NCBI RefSeq assembly: GCF_036013935.1 | Contig: NZ_CP107902.1 | Location: forward strand, 3,257,001-3,321,000 | DNA: 64,000 nt | Origin: Streptomyces sp. NBC_00461 | GTDB lineage: Bacteria > Actinomycetota > Actinomycetes > Streptomycetales > Streptomycetaceae | Direction of reading: 5' to 3' | Part shown: positions 1 through 9,131 of the stretch, piece after piece | Layout: every line of letters begins with the position of its first letter | Numbering within the stretch: position 1 is the stretch's first letter | Made by a program: the position numbers and the translations under genes | Notes under the pieces: generated by a model | What the model saw: only the letters and a program-made list of their open reading frames with translations | Databases searched by the model: none | Told to the model about the DNA's origin: nothing

Positions 1-980
1 CCCTCGGCTTCACCGTCGGCATGGTGGCCGGCGGCGTCCTCACCGACGCCTTCGGCTGGCGCTCCACGATGGGCCTGCTCACGGTGTTCGCCCTGATCGT
101 GCTGCCGCTGGCCCCCGGCCTGCTGCCCGAGTCCCGCACCCCTGAGCGCCCGCGCCTGGACGTGCCCGGCGCGATCACGGTCACCGCCGGCCTGCTGTCC
201 CTCATCTACTCCCTGTCGACGGCCGCCGACCACGGCTTCGCCCGCGCCGACGTCATCACGACCCTGCCCGCCGGACTGCTGCTGCTCGCCGCGTTCGTCT
301 TCGTCGAGTCGCGCACGGCGGCCCCCCTGGTGTCCCTGCCGATGCTGCGCCGCCGCACGGTGGCCTGGGGCAACCTGGGCGGACTGGTCACCTTCTCGAT
401 GATGTCGACGGTCATCTTCGTCCTGACGCTGTACCTGCAGGAGGTGCTGCGCCTGTCGGCCTTCGAGACGGGTCTGGTCTTCGGCTTCCAGGGCGTCCTG
501 TCGGCGGTCGCGGGCACGTACACCCCGAAGGTCATCGGCCGCCTCGGCGCCGGCCGCACGCTGGTCGCCTCGCTCGCCGGGCAGGGCGCCCTCATCGCGG
601 CGCTGCTCGGGCTGAACGCCCACACCTGGTCGGTCTGGCTCGCCACGGCCGCCGTCTCGCTGGCCAGCATGTGCCACCTGGGCGCGATCATCTCGTACGG
701 CCTGACCGTCACGTCCGGCGTCCCGGACGAGGAGCAGGGCCTGGCCACCGGACTGGTCACCTCGACCCAGCAGGTCGGCATCACCGTAGGCATCCCGCTC
801 CTCGGCGTCCTGGCCACGACGTCGGACGACCTGCTGTCGGGGGTCCACACGGTGCTGGCGATCGACGCGGCGGTCGTGCTCGCGGCCGCCGCGCTGGTCG
901 GGCTCGGCCTGCGGGAACGCAAGGCCTCGGGAACGAACGCCTCAGGGGCGGTCGAGGCGGAGCCGGTCGGCGCGCGGTAG
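1..980 (+). CDS. MFS transporter, DHA2-like drug exporter, C-terminal part
   Basis: The reading frame is open from base 3, so the start lies left of the window and only about 325 C-terminal residues are visible. The protein alternates hydrophobic helices of about 20 residues with short loops. After a helix ending in a Leu-Pro-Glu-Ser loop it shows a DVPGA motif followed by two extra helices, the layout of 14-helix H+-antiporters of the EmrB/QacA (DHA2) type. The family pumps hydrophobic drugs or metabolites out across the plasma membrane; the substrate cannot be told. The last 39 bases overlap the convergent MmcQ/YjbR gene. Confidence 0.85.
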   Translation, partial: LGFTVGMVAGGVLTDAFGWRSTMGLLTVFALIVLPLAPGLLPESRTPERPRLDVPGAITVTAGLLSLIYSLSTAADHGFARADVITTLPAGLLLLAAFVFVESRTAAPLVSLPMLRRRTVAWGNLGGLVTFSMMSTVIFVLTLYLQEVLRLSAFETGLVFGFQGVLSAVAGTYTPKVIGRLGAGRTLVASLAGQGALIAALLGLNAHTWSVWLATAAVSLASMCHLGAIISYGLTVTSGVPDEEQGLATGLVTSTQQVGITVGIPLLGVLATTSDDLLSGVHTVLAIDAAVVLAAAALVGLGLRERKASGTNASGAVEAEPVGAR

Positions 981-1301
981 ACCGGCCACCACCAGGTCGT
1001 ACGAGTCCTCGACGAGCTCCTGGACCAGCCGGTCCGGGAGTTCGCCGTCGACGGTGACGGTGTTCCAGTGGCGCTTGTTCATGTGGTACCCGGGGATGAT
1101 CAGGCCGGGGTGGTCGGCGCGCAGCCGGCCCGCGTCCTCGGGGTCGCACTTGAGGTTGACGGTGAGCGGGCGGGCGTCCAGCCGGCTCAGGGCGAACATC
1201 TTGCCCAGCACCTTGAAGACCGAGGTCTCCGGGGTGAACGGGAAGTCCTCCACCGCGGCGTTGAAGGACAGGCACAAGCCGCGCAGTTCCTCCGGGCTCA
1301 C
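942..1301 (-). CDS. MmcQ/YjbR family DNA-binding-fold protein
   Basis: A 119-residue protein matching the MmcQ/YjbR family in length and pattern: an acidic/aromatic N-terminal helix (PEELR..C.SFNAAVEDFPF), a central LTVNLKCDPEDA strand region, and the typical GY.MNKRHWNTV motif near residues 72-82. The family has a CyaY-like fold and is only loosely linked to DNA binding; no enzyme activity is established. Its start overlaps the stop of the upstream CNNM/CBS gene by 4 bases, so it is probably the last gene of the phoH-ybeY-corC operon. Its 3' end overlaps the convergent MFS gene by 39 bases. Confidence 0.85.
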   Translation of the reverse strand: MSPEELRGLCLSFNAAVEDFPFTPETSVFKVLGKMFALSRLDARPLTVNLKCDPEDAGRLRADHPGLIIPGYHMNKRHWNTVTVDGELPDRLVQELVEDSYDLVVAGLPRADRLRLDRP

Positions 1302-2605
1302 TCCTCCTTCGCCTCCTCCCCCGACGCGCCGGCCGGGCCCATGGGCTCCACCAGCACGGTCACGATCTTGTTGCGTCGGCCGGCCGCGGACTCCGCCGTC
1401 AGCCGCAGCTCACGTCCGTCGGGCAGCTCCACGACCGACGAGGCCTGCGCGATGGGCACCCGGCCCAGGGCCTTCGCGAGCAGACCGCCGACGGTCTCCA
1501 CATCCTCGTCGTCGTACTCGTCGAGGCCGTACAGCTCGCCCAGGTCGGTGATGTCGAGGCGGGCGGTGACGCGGTAGCGGTCGTCGCCGAGGTCCTCGAC
1601 CGGCGGGAGTTCACGGTCGTACTCGTCGGTGATCTCGCCGACGATCTCCTCAAGGATGTCCTCGATGGTGACGATGCCGGCCGTGCCGCCGTACTCGTCG
1701 ATGACGACGGCGACGTGGTTGCGGTCCTGCTGCATCTCGCGCAGCAGGTCGCCGGCGTTCTTGGTGTCGGGCACGAAGGCGGCGGGCCGCATGGCCGTCG
1801 AGACCAGCTCGCTCTCGGCGTCCCGGCTGATGTGCGTCTTGCGGGCCAGGTCCTTCAGATACACGATCCCGACGACATCGTCCTCGCTCTCCCCGGTGAC
1901 GGGGATCCGGGAGAAGCCCGAACGCAGCGCGAGGGTGAGGGCCTGACGGATCGTCTTGTACCGCTCGATGGCGATCAGGTCGGTCCGCGGCACCATGACC
2001 TCCCGTACGAGGGTGTCGCCGAGTTCGAAGACCGAGTGCACCATGCGGCGCTCCTCGTCCTCGATCAGCGACTCCTTCTCCGCGAGGTCGACCAGTGCGC
2101 GCAGCTCCGCCTCGGAGGCGAAGGGGCCGCGGCGGAAGCCCTTGCCGGGGGTGAGCGCGTTACCGATCAGGATGAGGAGGTTCGGGATCGGGCCCATGAC
2201 CCTGGCCAGGGGCACGAGTACGTACGCCGCGGCGGTCGCCGTGTTCAGCGGGTGCTGGCGGCCGATGGTGCGCGGGGAGACGCCGACGGCGACGTACGAC
2301 ACCAGGACCATGACGCCGATTGCGGCCAGCAGGGCACGCGTGGTGCCGTTGAACTCCTGCAGGCAGGCGTAGGTCACCAGGGCCGCGGCCGCCATCTCGC
2401 AGGCGACGCGGACCAGCAGCGCGACGTTCAGATAGCGGGTCGGGTCGGCGGCGATCCGGGCGAGCTTCGCGCTGCCGCGGCGGCCGGAGCGCACGGCCTC
2501 CTCGGCGCGGAAGCTGGAGACGCGTGCGAGGCCCGCCTCCGCGCAGGCGGCGAGCCAGGCGACGACGACCAGGGCGATCGCACCCGCGACGATCTGGGGA
2601 CTCAT
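1298..2605 (-). CDS. corC: Hemolysin-related CNNM/CBS-domain membrane protein (CorC/YbeX type)
   Basis: A 435-residue integral membrane protein. Residues about 1-170 form a CNNM (DUF21) domain with three to four membrane helices. A CBS pair (about 195-320) with the hallmark MVPRTDL and [23 protein letters not shown] sequences follows, and a CorC_HlyC transporter-associated domain (about 335-420) ends the protein. The family is tied to Mg2+/Co2+ efflux and adenine-nucleotide sensing; the historical name hemolysin is misleading. It overlaps ybeY and the MmcQ gene by 4 bases each, so the three are translationally coupled. The arrangement equals E. coli ybeZ-ybeY-ybeX. Confidence 0.9.
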   Translation of the reverse strand: MSPQIVAGAIALVVVAWLAACAEAGLARVSSFRAEEAVRSGRRGSAKLARIAADPTRYLNVALLVRVACEMAAAALVTYACLQEFNGTTRALLAAIGVMVLVSYVAVGVSPRTIGRQHPLNTATAAAYVLVPLARVMGPIPNLLILIGNALTPGKGFRRGPFASEAELRALVDLAEKESLIEDEERRMVHSVFELGDTLVREVMVPRTDLIAIERYKTIRQALTLALRSGFSRIPVTGESEDDVVGIVYLKDLARKTHISRDAESELVSTAMRPAAFVPDTKNAGDLLREMQQDRNHVAVVIDEYGGTAGIVTIEDILEEIVGEITDEYDRELPPVEDLGDDRYRVTARLDITDLGELYGLDEYDDEDVETVGGLLAKALGRVPIAQASSVVELPDGRELRLTAESAAGRRNKIVTVLVEPMGPAGASGEEAKEE

Positions 2606-3099
2606 GAGACGGTCGGGGCCGGGGACGGGCCGGTGTGGCCCTTCTCCGCGCGCCAGCCGTCCACGATGGCCGCCTGCAGGCCGAACATCTCGGCCTTCTC
2701 GTCGGGCTCCTCGTGGTCGTACCCGAGGAGGTGCAGCACGCCGTGGACGGTGAGGAGCTGGAGCTCCTCGTCCATGGAGTGCCGCGTGGGCGCTTCCTCA
2801 CCCTGCTTCTTGGCGACCTCGGGGCACAGCACGATGTCGCCGAGGAGGCCCTGCGGGGGCTCGTCGTCGTCCTTCGTCGGCGGACGCAGTTCGTCCATCG
2901 GGAAGGACATGACGTCCGTGGGCCCCGGCAGGTCCATCCACTGGATGTGCAGCTGCTCCATGCCGTCGGCGTCCACGACGATCACCGAGAGCTCGGAGAG
3001 CGGGTGGATGCGCATCCGGGCGAGTGCGTAGCGGGCGATGTCGAGGATCGCCTGCTCGTCGACCTCGGTTCCGGACTCGTTGTTGACGTCGATCGACAT
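2602..3099 (-). CDS. ybeY: Endoribonuclease YbeY, rRNA maturation factor
   Basis: A 165-residue zinc-dependent single-strand RNase that processes the 3' end of 16S rRNA and takes part in 70S quality control. The metal signature H-G-x-L-H-L-x-G-Y-D-H is complete ([11 protein letters not shown], about residues 118-128), as is the upstream PTDVMSFPM motif. The charged C-terminal 20 residues are a dispensable-looking extension. It sits 13 bases downstream of phoH and overlaps corC by 4 bases. This is the widely conserved phoH-ybeY-corC operon. Confidence 0.95.
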   Translation of the reverse strand: MSIDVNNESGTEVDEQAILDIARYALARMRIHPLSELSVIVVDADGMEQLHIQWMDLPGPTDVMSFPMDELRPPTKDDDEPPQGLLGDIVLCPEVAKKQGEEAPTRHSMDEELQLLTVHGVLHLLGYDHEEPDEKAEMFGLQAAIVDGWRAEKGHTGPSPAPTVS

Positions 3100-3112
3100 G
3101 GTGCTGGCTTGT

Positions 3113-4171
3113 CTACTTCCGCTTGTTCCGGCCGCCCCGGTGGGCGCCGTTCTCCGTACCGTTCTGGCTGTCGTACTTCTCGTACGCGTCGACGATACGG
3201 CCGACCAGCTTGTGCCGTACGACGTCCTGCGACGACAGGCGGGAGAAGTGGACGTCGTCGACGCCCTCCAGGATCTCCTGGACCTGCCGCAGACCCGACT
3301 TGGTGCCGTTGGGCAGGTCGACCTGCGTCACGTCACCCGTGATCACGATCTTCGATTCGAAGCCGAGGCGGGTGAGGAACATCTTCATCTGCTCGGGGGA
3401 GGTGTTCTGGGCCTCGTCGAGGATGATGAAGGCGTCGTTGAGCGTACGGCCCCTCATGTACGCCAGCGGCGCCACCTCGATGATCCCCGAGGCCATCAGC
3501 TTCGGGATCGAGTCCGGGTCCAGCATGTCGTGCAGGGCGTCGTACAGCGGGCGGAGGTAGGGGTCGATCTTCTCGTAGAGGGTGCCGGGGAGGAAGCCGA
3601 GGCGCTCGCCGGCCTCCACCGCGGGGCGGGTCAGGATGATGCGGGTGACCTGCTTGGACTGCAGGGCCTGCACCGCCTTCGCCATGGCGAGGTACGTCTT
3701 GCCGGTGCCGGCGGGGCCGATGCCGAAGACGATCGTGTGCTTGTCGATCGCGTCGACGTACCGCTTCTGGTTGAGGGTCTTGGGCCGGATGGTGCGGCCC
3801 CGGGAGGAGAGGATGTTCTGGGTGAGGACCTCGGCCGGGGTTTCCTGGCCGTCGCTCTCCCCGTTCTCACTCGCCCTGAGCATGGCGATCGAGCGTTCCA
3901 CTGCATCCTCCGTCATCGGCTGTCCGGTGCGGAGCACCAGCATCATCTCGTCGAACAGGCGCTGGATGAGGGCGACTTCCGCGGCGTCGCCGACCGCGCT
4001 GATCTCGTTTCCCCGGACGTGGATGTCGGCCGCCGGGAAGGCCTTCTCGATCACGCGCAGAAGGGAGTCGCCGGACCCCAGGACGGTCACCATGGGGTGC
4101 TGGGCGGGGACGGTGAACTGCGCTCTCGCGTGCCCCTGCGCGGGGGTGTGAGCTGTGGGTGTCTGAGTCAT
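3113..4171 (-). CDS. phoH: PhoH family ATPase (YbeZ type)
   Basis: A 352-residue P-loop ATPase. An N-terminal KH-like region (about residues 20-100) precedes the PhoH domain with Walker A GPAGTGKT and the Walker B region [10 protein letters not shown], followed by ITGDVTQVD. The family is the ATPase partner of YbeY in rRNA processing. I chose the ATG at 4171 (MTQTPTAHT) because the conserved protein begins there; the frame stays open to 4492 but that part looks non-coding. A GAGGAGG stretch lies about 25 bases upstream, rather far, so a slightly earlier non-ATG start is possible. It is first in the operon, and the 176-base gap to the PfkB gene should hold its promoter. Confidence 0.92.
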   Translation of the reverse strand: MTQTPTAHTPAQGHARAQFTVPAQHPMVTVLGSGDSLLRVIEKAFPAADIHVRGNEISAVGDAAEVALIQRLFDEMMLVLRTGQPMTEDAVERSIAMLRASENGESDGQETPAEVLTQNILSSRGRTIRPKTLNQKRYVDAIDKHTIVFGIGPAGTGKTYLAMAKAVQALQSKQVTRIILTRPAVEAGERLGFLPGTLYEKIDPYLRPLYDALHDMLDPDSIPKLMASGIIEVAPLAYMRGRTLNDAFIILDEAQNTSPEQMKMFLTRLGFESKIVITGDVTQVDLPNGTKSGLRQVQEILEGVDDVHFSRLSSQDVVRHKLVGRIVDAYEKYDSQNGTENGAHRGGRNKRK

Positions 4172-4347
4172 GGGCCGGCTCTGTAGGCCTTGCTCGTCCT
4201 CCTCGAAACGACACGCAAGCCGCTTGGGCTGCCTGGCGGTTTCCAGGGTACGCCGGGGAACTGACAACGCCGTAGGCCTTTTCTGCGGCCTCAGTTTCAC
4301 CCACCGTGATGTGCCGACCTGCACCGATATGCGCCGGGCAGGCTCGC

Positions 4348-5493
4348 TCAGACCGACCTGAACCCGATCGTCGGCACCGCCCGCCGCAGCGGCCACGGTC
4401 TCGCCGAATCCTCCGGTACGAGTGCCTCCAGGAAGGAGTAGCGGCTGAGTGCCGTCGGGTCCTGGCCCTCGACCGACTGCACCTTCCGCCACCAGGCCCC
4501 GATCTCCGACCAGCCCGGCGCCGACAGCGATCCCCCGAACTCCTGCACGGACAGGGCGGCCGTCAGGCCCGCGAAGGCCAGTCGGTCGGCCAGCGGCCAG
4601 CCGGCCAGGGTGCCGGTGACGAAGCCCGCGACGAACACGTCTCCTGCGCCGGTGGGGTCGAGGGCCTCCACGGCGATGGCGGGGACCTCCGCGGTCTCGC
4701 CGGTGCGCCGGTCCACCGCGTACGCGCCCTCCGCGCCGAGGGTGACCACCGCGAGCGGTACGTGTTCGGTGAGGGCGTGGGCGGCGGCCTTGGGGCTGGC
4801 GGCGCCGGTGTACCGCATCGCCTCCTCCGCGTTCGGCAGGAACGCCTCGCAGTGTTCGAGGTCGGCCAGGCCCGCCAGGTCCCAGGCGCCGCTGTCGTCC
4901 CAGCCGACGTCGGCGAAGATCCGGGCGCCCGTGCCTGCGGCCTCGGCGATCCAGGGGGCGCGCTTGCCGGGCGTGAGGGAGGCGATGGCGGCACGCGCGC
5001 GGGGAGGGAAGTCGGGTGCCCCCGCCTGGAGGGAGAGGGCGTCCGGGGGCGGCTCGTGGCCGTGGGAGACCATCGTGCGCTCCCCCTCGTACGCCATGGA
5101 GACGGTGACCGAGGAGTGCCAGCCGGGCACGGTGCGGGAGGTGGAGAGGTCGATGTGCTCGCCCTGCTCCAGCGCGTCCCAGCAGTACTCGCCGTAGTGG
5201 TCGTCACCGAAGGCCGCGGCCAGGGACGTCTTCAGGCCGAGGCGGGCCAGTGCGGTGGCCATGTTGGCGACGCCGCCGGGGCTCGACCCCATCCCGCGCG
5301 CCCAGGACTCCGTCCCGCGCACCGGGGCGGAGTCGAGCCCGGTGAAGATGATGTCGAGGAACACGGTGCCCGTGAGGTACACGTCCCAGGGGGGATCCTC
5401 CGGTGCGCGCAGGACGGCGAGCGGGTCGAACTCGGCCTGGCACTTCGGTCCCGTGGTGACGGGTGACGGTCCCTTTCCGGTGGGCGCGATCAC
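4348..5493 (-). CDS. PfkB-family carbohydrate kinase
   Basis: A 381-residue ribokinase-fold sugar or nucleoside kinase. The N-terminal PfkB signature region (GSSPGGVANMATALARLG) and the C-terminal anion-hole/catalytic-base motif DPTGAGDVF are both intact, so it should be active. The substrate is not readable from sequence. The GTG start at 5493 is preceded by a GGGAG Shine-Dalgarno 6 bases upstream. Residues after the kinase domain (about 325-381) are less conserved. The gene stands alone: 176 bases separate it from phoH, and the repeat-rich region 5494-5798 lies on its 5' side. Confidence 0.88.
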   Translation of the reverse strand: MIAPTGKGPSPVTTGPKCQAEFDPLAVLRAPEDPPWDVYLTGTVFLDIIFTGLDSAPVRGTESWARGMGSSPGGVANMATALARLGLKTSLAAAFGDDHYGEYCWDALEQGEHIDLSTSRTVPGWHSSVTVSMAYEGERTMVSHGHEPPPDALSLQAGAPDFPPRARAAIASLTPGKRAPWIAEAAGTGARIFADVGWDDSGAWDLAGLADLEHCEAFLPNAEEAMRYTGAASPKAAAHALTEHVPLAVVTLGAEGAYAVDRRTGETAEVPAIAVEALDPTGAGDVFVAGFVTGTLAGWPLADRLAFAGLTAALSVQEFGGSLSAPGWSEIGAWWRKVQSVEGQDPTALSRYSFLEALVPEDSARPWPLRRAVPTIGFRSV

Positions 5494-5615
5494 GGTGCAC
5501 TCCCTGGCATGGTGCGGATCAGGCCAGTGTGCACCACCCCACCGACAACGCGCGGCAGCTCACACCTCGGGCACCTGTCCGGGGGGCGCGGAATCAGGCC
5601 GACCTCGACGCAACG

Positions 5616-5744
5616 AGCCCGTCCGGCGTTTGACGACGAGGCCGTCCAAGCCCAAACCAGCCCGTCCGGCGTTTGACGACGAGGCCGTCCAAGCCCAAAC
5701 CAGCCCGTCCGGCGTTTGACGACGAGGCCGTTCAGGCCGATCGG
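5616..5744. repeat. Three tandem 43-bp copies of a Streptomyces intergenic repeat
   Basis: Copies start at 5616, 5659 and 5702 with an exact 43-base period. The core GCCCGTCCGGCGTTTGA is identical in all three and followed by CGACGAGGCCGT; the third copy diverges after that and runs into the hairpin at 5749-5769. Single copies of the same module occur at about 19108 and 36592. Together with the hairpin this accounts for most of the gene-free stretch 5494-5798; the rest holds only the pfkB Shine-Dalgarno region. Confidence 0.9.
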
Positions 5745-5748
5745 GGGT

Positions 5749-5769
5749 CCAGGGGGCGGAGCCCCCTGG
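5749..5769 (-). terminator. gudD terminator hairpin in repeat module
   Basis: CCAGGGGGC-GGA-GCCCCCTGG forms a perfect 9-bp stem with a 3-base loop. It lies 29 bases after the gudD stop codon on the minus strand. There is no U-tract, which is usual for Streptomyces. Confidence 0.7.
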
Positions 5770-5798
5770 GCAGGGCGAGGGGCAACGGGACGACGCCG

Positions 5799-7088
5799 CT
5801 ACCAGCGAGGCACCGTGGGCGTCTCCCACGCCGGCTCGGCGACCCGCATCGCCGCCGCGTCGTCGCGCTCCCGCAGCGACCCGTCGTCGTCGAGCCACCG
5901 CCGGTGCAGGAACCGCAGCCTGTCGCGGTCGAGTTCCACGCCGAGGCCGGGTGCGTCGGAGACGGTGACCTTGCCGGCCTCGAAGGTCAGGCGCTCGGTG
6001 AGCACGTCCTCCGACTGCCAGGGGTAGTGGGAGTCGCAGGCGTGGTGGAGGTTCGGGACGGTGGCCGCGACATGGGTCATCGCGGCCAGGCTGATCCCCA
6101 GGTGGGTGTTGGAGTGCATGGAGACGCCGACGCCGAACGTGCGGCAGATGGCGGCGAGTTGCTGGGTGTTGCGCAGTCCGCCCCAGTAGTGGTGGTCGGA
6201 CAGCACCACCTGGACGGCGTCGCGCGTGAACGCCTCCCTGATCTCGGCGAAGGTCGTCACGCACATGTTGGTGGCGAGCGGCACGCCGGTCCGCGCGGCG
6301 ACCTCGGCCATGGCGGGGGTGCCGAGCGCCGGGTCCTCCAGGTACTCCAGGACGTCCCCGAGTTCCTTCGCCACCTTCAGCGAGGTCTCCACGGACCAGG
6401 CGCCGTTGGGGTCGAGGCGGAGCGGGTGACCGGGGAAGGCCTCGGCGAGGGCCCGGATCGCGGCGATCTCCTCGTCCGGCGGGAAGACGCCGCCCTTGAG
6501 TTTGAACGAGGTGAACCCGTACCGCTCCGTGAACAGCCGGGCCTGCCGCACGACCCCGGCCGGGTCGACGGCGGCGCCCCAGTCGTCCGTCTCCGAGGCC
6601 ACGCCCTCGGGGTGGCCGGCCCACTTGTAGAACAGGTAGGCGCTGTACTCGACGGCGTCCCGCAGCTTGCCGCCGAGCAGCGCGTGCACGGGCAGGCCGA
6701 GCGCCTTGCCGAGGGCGTCGAGGCAGGCGACCTCGAAGCCGGAGACGACGGACAGGCGCAGCTTGTCGGCGGTCTGGACGCCGCGCAGTCCGCCGACGTC
6801 GACCCGTCCGGAGACCCGGGTGTCGTCGACGGAGACCTCGTCGACGACGGTGAACAGGCCGTTCAGGTCGCTGACTTGACGTCCCTTCAGCTTCTCGGCG
6901 AAGGGTCGGGCGAGTTCCAGGTACTTGGTGTCGCCGTAGGTCTCGCCGACACCGGTGATCCCGTCGGCCGTCACCACCTCCACGATCAGCCGCGGGGTGT
7001 ACGGCTGGTGCACGCCCTGGGTGTTGAGGAGGGGCGGGTCGGCGACCAGGATCGGCGTCAGCCGTACGTCGGTGATGGTGAGGTTCAC
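5799..7088 (-). CDS. gudD: Glucarate dehydratase (enolase superfamily)
   Basis: A 429-residue enzyme expected to dehydrate D-glucarate to 5-dehydro-4-deoxy-D-glucarate. The enolase-superfamily N-terminal cap is followed by a (beta/alpha)8 barrel with the KxK catalytic motif (FKLKGG), metal-ligand regions (RLDPNGAW, EDPALGT) and the His-containing segment SMHSNTHLGIS typical of GlucD. Length and these motifs favour glucarate rather than galactarate or mandelate-type substrates. Its GTG/ATG region overlaps the kdgD stop by 4 bases, so the two are translationally coupled. Likely controlled by the divergent IclR gene. Confidence 0.9.
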   Translation of the reverse strand: MNLTITDVRLTPILVADPPLLNTQGVHQPYTPRLIVEVVTADGITGVGETYGDTKYLELARPFAEKLKGRQVSDLNGLFTVVDEVSVDDTRVSGRVDVGGLRGVQTADKLRLSVVSGFEVACLDALGKALGLPVHALLGGKLRDAVEYSAYLFYKWAGHPEGVASETDDWGAAVDPAGVVRQARLFTERYGFTSFKLKGGVFPPDEEIAAIRALAEAFPGHPLRLDPNGAWSVETSLKVAKELGDVLEYLEDPALGTPAMAEVAARTGVPLATNMCVTTFAEIREAFTRDAVQVVLSDHHYWGGLRNTQQLAAICRTFGVGVSMHSNTHLGISLAAMTHVAATVPNLHHACDSHYPWQSEDVLTERLTFEAGKVTVSDAPGLGVELDRDRLRFLHRRWLDDDGSLRERDDAAAMRVAEPAWETPTVPRW

Positions 7089-8038
7089 AGGGTGGCTCCC
7101 ACGAGGTCGAGTCCGGTGGCCAGGAGGGTCTTGAGGTCGGCCAGGTCGGCGGCCGAGGGGTCGGTGAGCGGGGCGCGCACGGGGCCGACGGGGCGGCCGC
7201 GCAGCCGGGCGGCCGCCTTCACCAGGGACACGGCGTATCCCGGTACGCGGTCGCGGAGTTCGACGAGGGGGACGTAGAAGTACCGCAGCAGGCGCTCCAC
7301 GGTCTTGTCGTCGCCGCCCTGCAGCGCGCCGAAGAAGGCGTTCGCGATCTCGGGGGCGAAGGCGTGCACGGCTGAGCTGTAGGCGGGGACGCCGACGGTG
7401 GCGTAGGCGCGGGCCTGGATCTCGGCGGTGGAGGCGCCGTTGAAGAAGAGGAAGCCCTCGGGGGCGGCGAGGGTGAGGCGCTGGAGGCGGTCGAGGTCGC
7501 TGTGGCCGTCCTTGAGGCCGATGACGTTCGGGATGCGGGCGATGCGCCGGAGCGAGTCGGCGGTGAAGGCGACCTGGCCGCGCTGGTAGGCGATGAGTGG
7601 CAGCCGGGTGCGGGCGGCGATCTGCTCCAGTTGTGCGACGAGGCCCTGCTGCGGGGCGGCGACCAGGTAGTGCGGCAGGACGAGGAGCGCGTCGGCCCCG
7701 GCTTCCTCGGCGATGCGGGCGAACCGTACGGCCTGAGCCCAGCCGTATCCGATGCCGGCCACGACGGGCACGCGGCCGGCTGCCTCCGCCACCGTGGTGG
7801 TCACCACCTGCCGGTACTCGTCCTCGTCCAGCGAGAAGAACTCGCCGGTGCCGCAGGCGGGGAAGACGGCGCCGGGTTCGGTCGCGATCTGTGCCGCGAC
7901 ATGGGCGCGGAAGCCGTCGAGGTCGAGGGAGCCGTCGTCGTGGAAGCTGGTGAGCGGGAACGACAGCACACCACCCGCCATGCCGGACCGCAGCCGGCGC
8001 ACCACCGTCTCCGTGTCCGTGCCGCTACCGCCACTCAC
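7085..8038 (-). CDS. kdgD: 5-dehydro-4-deoxyglucarate dehydratase (KdgD)
   Basis: A 317-residue class I aldolase-fold protein of the DHDPS/NAL family. The Schiff-base lysine is in IGLKDGHSD and the conserved tyrosine in IAYQRG; the GTGEFFSL loop is characteristic of KdgD. The reaction is dehydration and decarboxylation of 5-dehydro-4-deoxyglucarate to 2,5-dioxopentanoate. The GTG start at 8038 has GGGGAGA about 9 bases upstream. First gene of the kdgD-gudD operon. The next enzyme, 2,5-dioxovalerate dehydrogenase, is not in the window. Confidence 0.9.
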   Translation of the reverse strand: MSGGSGTDTETVVRRLRSGMAGGVLSFPLTSFHDDGSLDLDGFRAHVAAQIATEPGAVFPACGTGEFFSLDEDEYRQVVTTTVAEAAGRVPVVAGIGYGWAQAVRFARIAEEAGADALLVLPHYLVAAPQQGLVAQLEQIAARTRLPLIAYQRGQVAFTADSLRRIARIPNVIGLKDGHSDLDRLQRLTLAAPEGFLFFNGASTAEIQARAYATVGVPAYSSAVHAFAPEIANAFFGALQGGDDKTVERLLRYFYVPLVELRDRVPGYAVSLVKAAARLRGRPVGPVRAPLTDPSAADLADLKTLLATGLDLVGATL

Positions 8039-8062
8039 TTCGACTGTCTCCCCATGTAGATG

Positions 8063-8076
8063 TCATCCACGTATGA
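8063..8076. promoter_or_regulatory. Possible IclR operator between kdgD and iclR
   Basis: TCAT-N6-ATGA is an imperfect palindrome in the 103-base divergent intergenic region, just upstream of kdgD. This AT-richer patch (8055-8100) is unusual for the surroundings. IclR proteins commonly bind such short inverted repeats between their gene and the target operon. The exact site is a guess. Confidence 0.35.
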
Positions 8077-8141
8077 AGATGGAGATTAGATACACGAACC
8101 GCGACCGTCAATGGGCCACGCGCCCCGATTACGATCGGCGC

Positions 8142-8933
8142 ATGTCGGAGACAGGGGGCGCAGGGGGCGTCCGCGAGGTGAAGTCCGCGGCGCGGACGGT
8201 GGAGCTGTTGGAGCTGCTCGCCGCGCGCGGTGACCGTCCGGCGCGGCTGCAGGAACTGGCGGACGAGCTGGGCGTGCCGCGCAGCTCGATGTACGCGCTG
8301 CTGCAGACCCTGATCAGCCGGGGCTGGGTCCGCACGGACATCACCGGATCGCTGTACGGCATCGGCATCCACGCCCTGCTCACCGGCACCAGCTACCTCG
8401 ACTCCGACCCACGCGTACGCGTCGTACGGCCGTATCTCGACGAGGCGTCGGAGGCACTCGGCGAGACGATCCACATGGGGCGGCTGGACGGCCGAGACGT
8501 CGCGTACCTCGCGACCCGGGAGTCGCACGAGTACCTGCGGACGATCAGCCGGGTGGGGCGCCGGCTGCCCGCCCACGTCGGCGCGCTGGGCAAGGCACTG
8601 CTGGCCGAACGGGGCGCCGGGGAACTGCCCGAGGAGCCGTACGAGGCTCTGACGCCGAACACGCACACCAGCCGGGAGTCACTGGCGGCGGACCTCGCCG
8701 AGGTGCGGGCGCGGGGGTACTCGGTCGACCGCGAGGAAGCCGTGACCGGAATCGTCGGCTTCGGCTTCGCGCTGCGCTACGACGCCCCCGCCCAGGACGC
8801 CCTCAGCTGCTCGGTGCCGGTGGCCCGGCTGACACCGGCGCACGAGGAACGGATCGTCGCTGTGATGCGGGAGATCAGGGCGAAGGTCGAGGCGACGGCG
8901 CCTGCGGCGGGCGGGGCGGCGCACTGGCGTTAG
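8142..8933 (+). CDS. IclR family transcriptional regulator of glucarate genes
   Basis: A 263-residue regulator: an N-terminal winged helix-turn-helix (about residues 12-75, LQELADELGVPRSSMYALLQTL) and a C-terminal IclR effector domain with the family motif GLRYDAP-like FGFALRYDAPAQD near residue 225. The ATG at 8142 is chosen because the HTH begins directly after it; upstream sequence in frame is intergenic. It is divergent from kdgD-gudD, so it most likely senses a glucarate-pathway intermediate and controls that operon as well as itself. This role is inferred from position. Confidence 0.88.
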   Translation: MSETGGAGGVREVKSAARTVELLELLAARGDRPARLQELADELGVPRSSMYALLQTLISRGWVRTDITGSLYGIGIHALLTGTSYLDSDPRVRVVRPYLDEASEALGETIHMGRLDGRDVAYLATRESHEYLRTISRVGRRLPAHVGALGKALLAERGAGELPEEPYEALTPNTHTSRESLAADLAEVRARGYSVDREEAVTGIVGFGFALRYDAPAQDALSCSVPVARLTPAHEERIVAVMREIRAKVEATAPAAGGAAHWR

Positions 8934-8934
8934 C

Positions 8935-8968
8935 GGGTAGCCCACGGCTGTGGGCCGCTCGTTTACCC
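8935..8968 (+). terminator. Hairpin after the IclR gene
   Basis: An inner stem GCCCAC-GGCT-GTGGGC (8940-8955) is enclosed by GGGTA (8935) pairing TACCC (8964). It follows the stop codon by one base. No U-tract. Confidence 0.5.
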
Positions 8969-9131
8969 GGCCTTCCCCACCCGAAACACGAAGTGCTCCA
9001 CATCACACCTCCTGCACTTCTTTCCGGAACCACGTGCTTGATACAACTTGCTCGCGCGTTCCTGTCCGTCGACGGTCGTCGCCCAATCCCCCTTTTCTGA
9101 GCCGTCTCTTTCGCATGCCCTGGGAACGCCC

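Noticed and set aside
5616-5744. Three regular repeats considered as a CRISPR array
   Set aside because: The 43-base units are tandem without spacers, carry no cas genes nearby, and match a dispersed Streptomyces repeat.
7752-8141. Longer N-terminus for the IclR regulator
   Set aside because: The extension overlaps kdgD in antisense and lacks similarity. ATG 8142 directly precedes the helix-turn-helix.
8990-9020. GAAGTGC/GCACTTC inverted repeat as an operator of the MFS gene
   Set aside because: The loop is 17 bases and the arms only 7. No further support, so I did not list it as a feature.
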